Assembly: GCA_037903475.1 (NCBI GenBank)
Contig: JBAJFG010000355.1
Coordinates: 62,001 to 126,000, forward strand
Direction of reading: 5' to 3'
DNA: 64,000 bases
Source: Ancylostoma caninum
Taxonomy: Eukaryota > Nematoda > Chromadorea > Rhabditida > Ancylostomatidae
The notes beneath the pieces are model-generated. The model was given only the letters and a program-made list of their open reading frames with translations, made no database searches and was not told the DNA's origin. Shown in pieces: positions 9,951 to 21,486 of this stretch; position 1 is the stretch's first letter; every line of letters starts with the position of its first letter. The translations under genes were made by a program, and so were the position numbers.

Positions 9951-11394
9951 AGGTGCCAGACTTTTTGAACAGCAGTCCCGAGAAAGTAGGACACGGCTGG
10001 GTCATTGCTCTACTTTTCTTGGCTGTTTCGCTAATTGCAGTGGAGCTGCCAAGAGGTCACCACAACTGTCGATGTTCCGCCCACTGTACACTGTACAAAT
10101 CTCGCCCCTCCTCTGCGACCGGCAAGCGTAGGGATCTGGTCTGTATTCAAGGTGTCAGCCAATGCAGCGAACACCGCCTGGTGACAGATCGGTGAAGAAG
10201 TTGGAAAAAGAAACAGAAACTTAAAAAAAACGGAATAAAGACCGTTCCCCTCATTTTATGTGAACAGAAGGGTAAGGAAAATTAGGATTTACACGAAAAT
10301 TCCTTTGCATTGGGATAATCCAGAAGAGAATAGGATAAATAGATAGACTAGATTCAGAGGCAACATTACCTCCACATTACTGGAATTCGCTTTGAGTCGC
10401 TTCTATTGCTATCATTGATTTCTGCCTTCTGTTTGTCGAAACTAATTGCCTGCGTCACTAATCGGCACGTGTGGTGCTAGAAATACCTTGCGGACACACA
10501 CCATGCCTGCAGGCGCATCTTACGGATGCGATGTCGCAAGATCGCCGATAAACATTTGTTTCTTCCGCATTGATTTTTTTTTGAAGGCAAGAATATAATA
10601 TACGAATAATATATGAATTGCCGCATAACACTAGTAACGGAAAAAAATGCTATCACCTTCACTTTCTCCTGATATTCAAGGCAATGGTGAATTTTGATAC
10701 TTGTAGCCGAACTGAGCTTCCTCAGAAATCTCTGCGTAATAACGTCTGGTCCTTACAGGAAGTCAAATGAAAATTTCAAAAGTGAACTCATTATTTTGAT
10801 CCGTCATCTTTTGAGAATTCCAAGAGCTGAAGAGTTGAAACACGATGCACTTCGCCAAATCAAAAAGCCTGTCTTCAAAAAAGAGTGGTGAGCTACCTCC
10901 CTCTTCTTTTAGCAAATCCAACTCAAAAAATTGTGATTACCGAAATTATTCCTGTAGTGCTTTACGACGGCTTCTTATTTTCTAAGCTATTACCGGAGTT
11001 TTTTCTCTGGGATGGAGAATATCCTTATGCTAGCATTTCGAAGTATTCATTGAGATTTGTCGTGAATATCAGAAAATAAAATTCTATCCAACACACCTTC
11101 CGTCCTGACGTTGCAGTTGGTTCCATCATCGTATTGTTGACTCCAGAGAATCAATGTTAGGAAAACACTCCGGGAATGGCGATCTGAAGGCGTCATATCC
11201 ATGAGCTAGGCCTGCAGGCACAGTTGCTGCTCCTATAAGGCATTCCTCACACCTCATCTGACAATGTGTTAGTGATCGATAATAATGTTAAGAACGCAGA
11301 TGTAAATGTGGAACGTTCCTTTAATAAAATTTCCGAGTTGAATCTTAATATTGCTGCGGTAACAGTGTTTCACATGCCAGAATGATGTTTGCCA
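9951..11394. other. No supported gene
   Basis: Only unconnected frames of 60-90 codons (for example 9932-10195, 10694-10891 and 10885-11079 on +). No motif or splice structure was recognised. Confidence 0.35.
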
Positions 11395-11594
11395 AGACTG
11401 CCAGCAGAGTTCCAGACGCGCGGGCGGCGCGGGCGGGTGGAAGGTAGATTTGATAAATATCGATCAGCCGCCAAGGCGGCTGAGAGCCGCTACTTTGAGC
11501 GGCGCTCAGACGCTTAAGGGCGCGTCTGCAAGACGCGGACGTCAAAATCAGTGGGAAACGAACATAGGGGTTATCTCTTTCAATTGGCGGCGGC

Positions 11595-12007
11595 GTCCAA
11601 AATTGGGGAAACGACTGGAGACGGGTCCCACCGTGTGATAAGGGTGCGCCGGCGTCCAAAATTGGGGAAACGACTGGAGACGGGTCCCACCGTGTGATAA
11701 GGGTGCGCCGGCGTCCAAAATTGGGGAAACGACTGGAGACGGGTCCCACCGTGTGATAAGGGTGCGCCGGCGTCCAAAATTGGGGAAACGACTGGAGACG
11801 GGTCCCACCGTGTGATAAGGGTGCGCCGGCGTCCAAAATTGGGGAAACGACTGGAGACGGGTCCCACCGTGTGATAAGGGTGCGCCGGCGTCCAAAATTG
11901 GGGAAACGACTGGAGACGGGTCCCACCGTGTGATAAGGGTGCGCCGGCGTCCAAAATTGGGGAAACGACTGCAAACGGATCCCTCCGTGTGATAAGGGTG
12001 CGCCGGC
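11595..12007 (-). repeat. 59-bp minisatellite, seven copies
   Basis: Units start with GTCCAAAATTGGGG at 11595, 11654, 11713, 11772, 11831, 11890 and 11949. The first six are essentially identical; the last has changes in its middle (GCAAACGGATCCCTCC). On the minus strand the unit reads CCTTATCACACGGTGGGACC...TCCCCAATTTTGGAC. Because 59 is not a multiple of 3 and the unit has no stop in any minus frame, open frames of 115, 147 and 209 codons result; they are artefacts. Confidence 0.95.
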
Positions 12008-12362
12008 GAGAGAGGAAGGTCAACCGTTGCTTTAAGAGTGTGCCTGCGTTAATTAGTGATGAAGCAGTATAGAAAAGAGTTCCCCGCCAAGTAAAAACCG
12101 TATCGCAGTCTAATAGAGGTAGTTATCTAAGGATGGCACCCGGTAGTAGGAGAATAATGCACATTCGTGTCCTTTGTTGAGGCTCACAACCCCTCCTGTG
12201 TTTCCTACATCTCATTTCTGCCTCACTATACCCCATCGTCCTCATTTATATACTTAAGCCACTCCTTATCACTTTACCTACCGTAACTTGCAAAAACGGG
12301 AATCATTTTGTTCTACCGTTGCACGGCAAATCGGTCGCTGATACCTAGGTATATCAATCAAG

Positions 12363-12642
12363 CAGTGGCGGACGCAGAAAGTGGGCGGGAGGGGGGCGTG
12401 GGAAGAAAAGTGGGGTCTCCGCCGTTTTGGGGACCCAGACGGAAAATAAAATTAATAATAATATTAATTATAATAATAAACAATAAATAAAAAATATATT
12501 AAAAATAATAATAAAAATAAACAATTAAAAATAAACTAACACAAGATTTTTATTTGTATTGTAAAGTAATTTCGAAAATTTGGCGACCCATTCTCGGGGG
12601 GGGGGCGCGCGCCGCCCCCCCCCCCCCCTGCGTCCGCCACTG
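12363..12642. mobile_element. hAT MITE, complete, 8-bp target duplication
   Basis: 280 bp with termini CAGTGGCGGACGCAG and CTGCGTCCGCCACTG, flanked by the perfect 8-bp direct repeat CAATCAAG (12355-12362 and 12643-12650). The interior is AT-rich with long G and C runs near the right end and has no coding capacity. Terminus and 8-bp duplication place it in the hAT superfamily. It is inserted in the centre of the Foldback-like structure. Confidence 0.93.
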
Positions 12643-13559
12643 CAATCAAGCGAGAGCTGCAGTTGCACCAAAACGGTCCGTCACCGCTCTGTAGCGGCTC
12701 CACTGGCGTAAAGGAAATACAACAAGGAAAACAAACGTTCCATTGGTTTTCTGTTGAGAAAATGGTTTGGACTTTAACTGTATTCATGTTGGTATGAGAC
12801 GAATTAATGCAAGCGAAGTTACCGCCAGACTTCCAGACTTCTCTTAATGCTCGCTTCGCTCGCATTAATTCCTCTTATAACCACACCAATGTAACATATT
12901 GTCCCACCGATTTTTCTAATGGAAATCAACGGGAAATGTGGCATTGCATTGCCTTTTCTAGCTATGTTTCCCCTACGCATGTGGACCCGCTACAAAGTAG
13001 TAATATCCTGTTTTGGTTCAGCATTTGGTTAATTGGAGCAGCTACCTTCGACCGATTTCCCGCGGAATGGTGAGGAAAAATGATTCACGGTTCTTGCATG
13101 TTATGGCTGCTAAAGTGATAAGGGTTAGCATGAGAATATAAAAGAGGGCGGTGGGGTATGGTCAGGTAAAAATGAGATGGAACCAACAGTGTAGGTGGGG
13201 TGGGGCGAAACAAAGGATAAAAAGACAAAGACACATTGTACACCTATTGTAGAGTTCCATTGTCTGACGCTTAATATGCTACTGACGCAATATTGCGCCC
13301 CGAAATGGCCATCAGTTGGAGGAGAACACGTTGTATACTGTTCCTCTTCCTAGTTGACGCAGTTGCACTCCTCCAACAACAATTAGTTCCGCCAGCGGGT
13401 ATGTGACCACGATGCGACTATGGTTATGGCGTGCAATCTTGGGTAGAGCTGCGCCAGCGTACAGATGTGAGGACTCGCCGGCTGACGTGTCCAACGGTGT
13501 GATAAGAGGATGCGCTGAAATATTCTCGCGTCTTCACGTTTATGAACTATCGGGCTCCG

Positions 13560-13920
13560 GCGCAGCCTCATAGCAGCGGTGGACCCGTGTCCCCCACTTC
13601 TGGGCGCCGTCGCACACTTTTCATCACAGTGGACCCGTCTCCCCCACTTTTGAGCGCCGGCGCACCCTTATCACAGCAGTGGACCCGTCTCCCCACTTCT
13701 GGGCGCCAGCGCACCCTTATCACAGCAGTGGACCCGTCTCCCCACTTCTGGGCGCCGGCGCACCCTTATCATAGCCGTGGACCTGTCTCCCAAACTTCTG
13801 AGCGCCGGCGCACCCTTATCACAGACGTGGACCTGTCTCCCCCACTTTTGAGCGCCGGCGCACCCTTATCACACCAGTGGACCCGTCTCCCCACTTCTGG
13901 GCGCCGGCGCACCCTTATGA
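13560..13920 (+). repeat. About 50-bp minisatellite, seven copies
   Basis: Units of 49-50 bp of the form GGCGCACCCTTATCACAG, then GTGGACCCGTCTCCCC, then ACTTCTGGGCGCC. This is the reverse-complement relative of the array at 11595-12007 (shared CGCACCCTTATCACA and GACCCGTCTCC), but about 10 bp shorter per unit and more diverged between copies. The 174-codon frame 13542-14066 is a by-product. Confidence 0.92.
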
Positions 13921-14036
13921 TAGGCTTGTTCCATGAAGGCGGCTCTCAGACGCTCGAGACGGCTCTCAGACGCTCGGGGCGGCTCTCAGACGCTCCCTCC
14001 GCGCCGCCCGCGCGTCTGGAACTCTGCGGGCAGTCT

Positions 14037-14755
14037 AAGAATACTGAATATGAATGTTTGCTCTGAAGAAAAGTAAGTTGAGATAGACCAAAGGAGTTTG
14101 TTCAGGTTGAAATTTCGATAAATTCTATTAAAACTGACAAAAACTGACTTTATTTATGGAATATCTGCAAGTTGAAAAATAAATTATAAAGCGGACTACA
14201 GGTGGATCCACCCCCTAACGAGTACGATATTTGTGATAAGAGCGTCAAATAAACCCTTTAAGCGAAATCTAAGCAAATGTTCCTCAAGATAAAACACTCT
14301 ATGACAAGACACCTTTTGTAGTTCTCTAACAAGAAATACGACGCAATAATCGAAATTGAATGAATGAATGAATAGAGTGAATGAATGAATGACTTTGACT
14401 CAGAACGGAAGGATACTTGGTGGTCGTGGCCATTTGTGATGAGATGTGGATCACTAGGTGCAGTTTTGTCATTGATTTCGATTCCATAGTCCAAATTTCC
14501 TGAGGTGTTCTGCCTAGAGAGTTACAGCTAATTCTTCTCGCGCTGATTTAACACAGAGTACTCATGTACTGGCTCCAACCAAGCCGCAGTAGTTTCTCTA
14601 AACTGGGGCCTCACTGCCTCCCTGGAAAAAAACGTTTGTATTATGCCTGGGCAAACAACACATGCATTCCGTTAAATTTTCTCCTGAAGGATACTGCATC
14701 GCCTTAAACACCAGGGTTAAAGAGTGGGGATTCTGTACTCCAACACTATCTCTTT
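14037..14755. other. No gene; GAAT microsatellite at 14354-14392
   Basis: Contains an imperfect GAAT/GAATGA tract (14354-14392). The minus frame over it (14258-14494) is low-complexity. Nothing else is recognised. Confidence 0.5.
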
Positions 14756-15312
14756 TGACAGATACATATCCAAGATAATTACTCTCTCCACCTCAACAGC
14801 CAATTTCATCTTAAGAGCATTTTTAACCAGGGAAGCTCAAGTCCTATTTCGGGGTTTTTTTTTGTAGTTCGTCCTCTTCTTGAATATTGCTCCATAGTTC
14901 GTTTCTCCTTCTACTCGCAGCTCAGTGGAACGGACTGAAATTACTCAAGCGAATTTCACCGAAAGAATTTTCGCCTGAGCTAGTATTTTTCATATTCCTT
15001 ACAAAAAGATTGAAGTTTTTGGGTGCTGATACGTTGGAGCTTGGGAGAAAACATCATGATTTCGCTTTTAAGTTCGCTTGGAAAGAAGTGGGATTGGATT
15101 TCGACCAACTTCTCATGAAGTCGAATACCATGGAAATAAACAAATTCAGAATCTTGAGAGAAAAGTCCACTTCTAATAGGTATAGCGCCTCCTTTGTCCT
15201 AAGGATAGCTCTTTGGAATAGTCTCCCACGTGAAATCATTTATTCCAAATGCACCCGTTCTTTCCACGATAACGCCAGGATGCATCTGCGTTTGAAAGGA
15301 TTATTCTGATCG
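14756..15312 (+). mobile_element. Non-LTR LINE, C-terminal end of ORF2 (CR1/Jockey-like)
   Basis: Pieces in order: FILRAFLTREAQVLF (about 14805-14850), FVRPLLEYCSIV (about 14865-14900, after a frameshift at a T run), then RLKFLGADTLELGRKHHDF and RIALWNSLPREI up to a stop at about 15309. The RPLLEYCSIVW, R-L-LE-RR and LWNSLP blocks form the conserved tail that follows the reverse transcriptase of CR1/Jockey-type elements. The reverse transcriptase and the 5' part are missing, as expected for a 5'-truncated insertion. Confidence 0.75.
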
Positions 15313-15693
15313 TACTCAGTCCATATAATTCTCAAATTTTCGATTAGCTGCTCAATTATGGTAGGTTTTGCCTCTTTCATCTTATCATATTGCTGATATT
15401 AGATCACATGCTTTCAGGTTTCACCATATAGCTATCAGAGTTTTCACGCTCAAGAATCCCCACTGTAACCCCCCTACACTGGAGCAGTGTTGGGCCTGGC
15501 CAGGTTGACGGACCTACTAAGATTGTATCCGGAGCCTCGCCGTTATCTCCAGTGTTGATCAGCCACTGCACACCATTTCAATTCGACTTGCAGTGTTGGA
15601 GGCCACTGCTCTTCCTTGCCAAGTGCACCATAATACCCCAAATAATCAGCATTAGATTCTAGCTTCTCTGTTGTTCACTCAATATCGGATCCC

Positions 15694-18290
15694 TTAATTC
15701 CTTGTTGTGTTTTTAACCGTTTGTTGTGATGTTGCCGATAAATACTCGTTTGCCCGTTTGGAGGTGGGGTCCGCTCTACTGATCCCTTGGCTCCATTTTG
15801 CTCTGTCGTGTGCCTGGTCAGGATGGATCCTAACTACTTTCAGACGTGCAAAGTGTCCATCCAACTTTCTTTTGGGCGCCCTTTTGGACGCTTCCCTGGT
15901 TCATGAAGATCGAATCCGATTTTGCAAATGCTGTCGTTGTCAGCTCTGAGCACGTGACAGCACCATCGCAGACGGGCTTTGCAGGGCTTGTCCGTTATTG
16001 GAGCTACACCAAAACGCTGTCGGATGAACTGATTACAGATGAGGTCAAGTCTGGTAACGCCACTTCCGTAAAAAGCGACAGCACGTACAATGGTTCGATA
16101 GATCTTCGATTTGAGACGCTCCGGGATGTTCTTGTCGCACAGTACACCAGCAGTTGAGCGCCATTTCATCAATGTGGCGTTTACACGCGCTACTTCTTCA
16201 CATGTGACCGTCAGACGAAACCGATGAGCCGAGGTACTTGAATGCATCGGTCCTCGGGAGATCAGTGCCATCAACTTTGATGGTGCCGCCCTCATGCACG
16301 TCTGTTGTTAAGTACTCGGTTTTTTTGACATTGAGACAAAAACCAAACCGTGGCAAGCGCTCACTTCATGCTTGCGTTTGCTGCTCTAGCACATGCTTGT
16401 GTTCGGAGGCCAGGACCACGTTATCAGCGAACAGAAGCGTCCAAGGTACAGGTTTCTGCAAGTCTCGTGTACCAAATAACGTCGTGTGGAACGCGATCGA
16501 AAGCCTTCTGCAGGTCGAGGAAAGCGAAATGTGACGGTTTTTGCTTCTCACGATGCTCTTCGATAAAGAGCCGAACACAGTGGACAGTATCCGTGGTGCC
16601 GCAGCTTGTTACAAAACCACACTCTTTGGTGCTAAGCCGTATGATGTTGCGAATACGCGTGTCAACGATGCGCTCAAATATCTTTATGGTGTGGGATAAT
16701 AAACGAATCGGGCAATAGTTCAGACAGTCGGCTGGGCTACCCTTCCCCTTCCAAATCGGCACTGTACTGCTTCGCTGCCAGTCCGAAGGTGTTCTCTTCC
16801 TCGCAACGGCCTGATTGAAAAACTTTGTCAACCAGCCAGCGGGATTCCAGAATCGTGTCTTGCACAGCTCCGCTGCTGAATCATGCAGGCCTGTGGCTTT
16901 ACCAGCTTTCATTCTCTTAACAGGAGCTGCAGTCTCCTCTATGGCAATCGTTTGGATGGGACCATAGGTGCGTTGGGCGTTCGGGATAGGCGGATGGGCG
17001 AATTCTTTTGTCGAGATCTTTTCGAAGCAGACGCGCCATCGTTCCATCACCTTCTTGCGACACCAAAAGTTGGCCGTTTTCGTCGTCAATGCCGTGAAAC
17101 TTCTCCACATCCTCTGCGTTGCGCTTGCGAGACTTAGCAAGCAAGTATATGAAATGCTCGCCATCCCTAGAGTTCAGTTTCCTGCTAACATTGTCACAAT
17201 ATACTGCCTTCGCCACAGCCCCTGCCTTCTTAGCAGCCTTCTCAGCCTCGTTATAAATGCGCAAGTTGTCGGCCGTCTTGTGCTCGAGGAAGGTGTGATA
17301 CTTTCTCTTTTTCTCGCAAACCGCGGTCTTCACTTCTTCTGTCCAGAGCCACGTCTTCTTGTCAACTTCCGTCGGTTGGGTTTCGTCGTGCCGAGTTTAG
17401 AGCGTGCTGCTTCAACGATTGCTCGAACTGCGTTCTCCCAAGTCTCTTCGACAGTCCTGATGGGTGGTAGCTGGATGCGTGCAACGACGGCAGCTTCATT
17501 CTCTTTCATTGCCCCCCCCCCCCTTAATCTGAGCGGGTCCGCGCCGTTCGTCCTGCTATGCTTCGGTGGCATTATTTTAATCGTGCAGATCAGCGGTCGG
17601 TGCTGCGTTGTATACCACCTCGTATGGTACTACCTTCGCATCGGTGACCAAATTCTGACCACGATGCCGAACAAGGACGAAGTCAATCTGCGTCTTGATG
17701 TTGCCACTACAAGAAGATTCAAGGTGGGACTCCGAAATCTCGCGTTGACTATGACGAGATCATAAGAATCCGCGAAATTGAGGATGCGCTCGCCATCACC
17801 GTTGCGCTTTCCATATCCAAACCCTCCATGGCAACTGTAACCGTCTTCTGCAGCGCCCACATGCCCATTCAGATCTCCCGCGACGATGATCTTCTGGCTG
17901 TACTTCTTCAGTTTTCTCATTTAGAAGCATCCAGAAGTCGTCCTTAACCTTGTTGTAACATCTGGCCTGTGGAGCATATGCCGAAGAAAAAAGTGAAGGT
18001 GCTTTTCAACGGTTGCAATACCACCTTCATGAGGCGGTCGTCAAAGCGCTGTACTTCTGAGATTGAATTCCGAAAGCGTTCAGAGACGACTACTCTGACG
18101 CCGTTCATGGTGCATGAGCTACCGGTGTAGATGACCTTGAAGCTACATCCAATGTTATTCGATTTGTTTCCGGACCATCTTTACAGCGCATAGGTCGATT
18201 TGGAGGCGCTACCGTGCTGCGGCCAGTTCACACGAGCGTCCTGTCAGCGTGCCGACGTTCAGAGTTGCAATACGCGTCTTCGCCACGATC
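15694..18290 (-). mobile_element. RTE-clade LINE, nearly full length but inactivated
   Basis: Read on the minus strand. The APE endonuclease begins with RIATLNVGTLTGRS (about 18240-18275) and continues with FSAYAPQ and VAGDLNGHVG (about 17850-17880). Next come the linker (KKRKYHTFLEHKTADNLRIY, about 17290) and reverse transcriptase blocks KAGKATG, WQRSSTVPIWKGKGSPADC, NYCPIRLLSHTIKIFERI and LDLQKAFDRVPHDVIW (about 16490). The C-terminal tail holds GRPKESWMDTLH and RIHPDQAHDRAKW, with a TAA at 15694. Such elements copy themselves by target-primed reverse transcription. Several frameshifts are present. Near 16465 the catalytic region between VPHDVIWY and DLQKPVPWTLLFADN is deleted by roughly 200 bp, and the FADD box reads FADN (about 16410-16440), so it is dead. 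An untranslated tail probably extends to about 15480. Confidence 0.93.
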
Positions 18291-18479
18291 CTCAATGACT
18301 CGCCTTTCTCCCCAACCCATTCCATTCACGAAGCATCGGGGACCTCGTATATCATTTTCCACACTCCCTGGACACCGCGAGTGGGCGTCGATTCCCGCGT
18401 ACGCCGTAGCCTTCTTTTCAAATCCATTTTACGTCATTATCCATGTGATGTGACCCGGGGCGTTCGTCAGCCGGCCTGT

Positions 18480-20886
18480 GACTGTGGCCTGTGGCCGGAA
18501 TTCGATTGACAGGGAGAAGGATTCTCTCCATGGACAAGGTACTTATTTGTGGAAGGAGGCCCCTACTCGCCTCTCCTACGCTTCCCAGTCGTTGAGTGCG
18601 AGCATTTGGCCAAATCCAAACTGCAGGATACAGCCTACACAAAGCATTTGCGCACACCCACGCGCGTGAGTGCATGTTCACACTCTTATGAATGAATCAT
18701 ACTCACTCTACCGTATGAATTGAATCCAGCACTGTCGAACTAAAGAGTCCATCCCCTAGATCTACCCGCGTCCCAGGGCGTCGCAAAGCCCTGTACGCTT
18801 GATTTTATTCCATACTGCATTCTTGTAGTTTGTCTTACGTAATGCTTGACTAATACATCAGCGACACGGATTTAGAAAAAAAAAGTTCTGAGGTTTTTCC
18901 CCTACTTTCGCATGGACATAAACATAAGGTTGAACAGCTCTCATCTTGGGTTCGACATTTCATGAAGGAATAGCGTACTGTTTGCTCAGGCAGCTATGAG
19001 AGTTCCTGCACTTATGAACCTTCCATCATATTTCAATTAGACCTTTCTCCCCTCATCTTGGTAAACTATACCCCATTTCCAAGAAAAGGACATCTATAAT
19101 TACGGGGTGCGGCCTATGGTCCCGGACAAGAACTTTTCTTCATATCTCATGTGAAAATGATCCAACCAAAGAGATTTTTATTATGCTAACATTAATTAGG
19201 AAACTTGAAAAGACATGGCGACTGATGCCCAATCTGATTAGTTTTAGAATCGTTACAAACCTACAAACACCTTGCCGAATTTCGTGAAAAGGCCGCGATG
19301 TATTTGACAGTGATTTTATCCGAGGAATGGATCAGCGGGAGTTTTGGAGGATAGAGGAATTCTGTAAGATTTAGACATGATACGTTTGGCGCTATACCTT
19401 CTTTCCCTGAGAATCGGGGAACAGTTTTCTGCCCATGGTCAAAGGTGGTTGTCTTCGTAGCCTGGTGTTCGGACGTTATTTGTAGGGACTACCTTGGATG
19501 GGGAACCCGTTAGGGGCAGTGGGCCTGGCGCTTCTTCGATGAGGCAGAAATATGATATCAAGATTTCTTGTCCGAGAACACGCTGTATATAATCTCACTG
19601 CTCCAGCAAACCTCCCGTTCTTAATAACGGGCCCACTTTGTAAAGATGTACAGTTGAGGATGCTGTAAATGGTTAGGAAGTAAGCACAAATTGTTGCAAC
19701 AAACAATTACTATTCTCATGAGAAGTGGAAAGTTTCAGTATATGATGTGTACACCAAATCCAAAGTCTTCGTATACGTTCTCATAACAACCCTTTGCTGC
19801 AGGGAAAGCAAAGGAGATTCAATAAGACGCATGGTTCCATGAAATGCCCTGATCAAAACATCGTGGGAGACGCTCTATTTGTCTCGTTCTTTCTTTTCTA
19901 AATAAAAAAGTGTTTTCAGAATAAGAGGAACATAACTTCTTCAGCGCAGCCCGCTCCGTTCGTACCTAATATTTTACCTAAGAAGACCATCAGAAGGACT
20001 CTAAACCGAAATTCATCTCTGGTTTTATGAAGAGTCAGGCACGACGATTGGTTTCATAAAGAAAATTTCCGAGGCAGTACTCCTTTTTTTAACTACGTAC
20101 ATTCAGCAAAGTTATGTCCGTCCCCGTTTAATAGAATTGGTCGTCGGGCGACCTTCGCCATTCAGTATAGAGAAGGGAGATGCATTTTGGATGAAAATCT
20201 TTGTGGACGCGTCGATAATGGTCTCCTTGCATTTTATGGCCAAGAAACGCTTGTGCTAAACATGTTGGCTGTGCTTTCATTGTACTACTGAAAATAAGTA
20301 TGAATTAACAAGGAAAAGATTTTGTATCTGTTAAAAAGGAATAAGTATTAGAGGCTGTTCCCTTGAAGTGACTAACTTTTGGCGGAAGGACTTCCTGGGC
20401 TGATCCTGGACCGATGGTGTTTCAATTTACCCTACCAAGGTCTATCTCTCACAGAATGATGGGCAAAAGTTTCGCAACAAGTAGTTTTGCGTCCACAACT
20501 TCTTCCAGAGTAGAGTTGGACACGTCAAATTTTACATTTTTTTTTGTTACCTCACATCGGCACCGGTGATGAGTAGTTAGTTGTCATGTAAGCTAGGTGC
20601 TTACACGGTGATTAACACCGTGTAATCTCGTTCTTACAACTGAAAGTTTGTTAATAACCCAATTTAAACTGAAAAGCACTTGTGAACACTCCCTTGCAGG
20701 TGATTGTTGATAAGGTCAGACCCTAAGTTTACCTCACCTTATAAAAACTATTTTGCTAAGGAAATTGTTGAATGAAGTGAGGTCATTTTCACGTGACACC
20801 AGCGATGTATATGTGTGAACATATAAAAATTTGAATTTCTCAACATTACCCTAAAAATTATGGAGGGAAAATTATTTGTTGCAACA
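18480..20886. other. No gene or repeat recognised
   Basis: 2.4 kb of mixed-composition DNA with a single frame over 70 codons (19476-19706 on -), which has no motif. It lies 5' to the RTE element. Confidence 0.35.
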
Positions 20887-20905
20887 CTTCCGTCCGCCAC
20901 TGCAT
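20887..20905. mobile_element. hAT-type terminus, solitary
   Basis: TTCCGTCCGCCACTGCA matches the right end of the hAT MITEs (CTGCGTCCGCCACTG) at 12 consecutive bases. No partner CAGTGGCGG terminus is visible within about 600 bp upstream, so this is a relic end or a different family with the same terminus. Confidence 0.4.
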
Positions 20906-21310
20906 AGGGAAACTGCAGGGAGAAGGGCACACAATCAATTACTCTTCTACCAAAATTATTGTCTCCAGAGGGGTTTCAAGTGAGTTGAGTCAAATATGCT
21001 ATGTATAATGTTCTGAACAACGTTCTAAATGCCAATGTGACCAACTGAACTACCGTATTCTATTTTTTTTTATTTTTTTTATTTTTATTGCACTCAAGGT
21101 GCGCTCCATAAGACAAATGATCAAACCGATGAAACATTGGAGGTTAGACAAAACTCAGAAAACATTCAAAAACTTAGTACGTAAAGTAGAAATAGAAAAA
21201 AATGCTAAGCCAATAAAAAATGCTAAGCTATGATCCTATTTGTATTCAACATCTATTCGTTTTTCTCCCCAAATACTAATGCTGCTAGTGTACAAACAAG
21301 GATTCAATGT

Positions 21311-21316
21311 TTTATT
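21311..21316 (-). terminator. Poly(A) signal of the nlp-18-like gene
   Basis: AATAAA on the minus strand, about 170 bp downstream of the TAG at 21487. It is the first canonical signal after the stop in the sense direction. Confidence 0.6.
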
Positions 21317-21486
21317 GACATGAGTGAGACGAACTTATTCAACACGCGGCGGCATATGCATAATAATAAAAATAAAAATAAATAAGAAAGAGATCTGTGT
21401 AATGACTGTGTGGACTTCGCAGGCGAACTTCAGGCGCTGCTCCCCTCCGTTGTCGGCCTGAGGATGGTGATGGCTGCTGGCGGTGT

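Larger units (their letters stand above)
11395..14036. mobile_element. Foldback-like composite: inverted arms made of tandem repeats
   Basis: The left end AGACTGCCAGCAGAGTTCC at 11396 and the inverted right end AGACTGCCCGCAGAGTTCC (ending 14036) match at 18 of 19 bases, followed on both sides by AGACGCGCGGGCGGCGCGG. Next on each side come blocks rich in GCTCAGACGCT/AGCGTCTGAG, then a tandem array: 59-bp units on the left (11595-12007) and about 50-bp units, inverted, on the right (13560-13920). About 1.5 kb lies between, including a hAT MITE. Long inverted termini built from short tandem repeats are the hallmark of Drosophila Foldback/Galileo elements. I see no transposase and no clear target duplication. 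Confidence 0.6.

Noticed and set aside
11345..12023. Open frames of 209, 147 and 115 codons on the minus strand
   Set aside because: They arise because the 59-bp repeat has no stop in any minus frame and rotates through all three; no start context or non-repeat part supports a protein.
13542..14066. 174-codon + frame
   Set aside because: Consists of the 50-bp minisatellite and the repeated CTCAGACGCT block.
14258..14494. 78-codon minus frame with SLYSFIHSI repeats
   Set aside because: Produced by the GAAT microsatellite.
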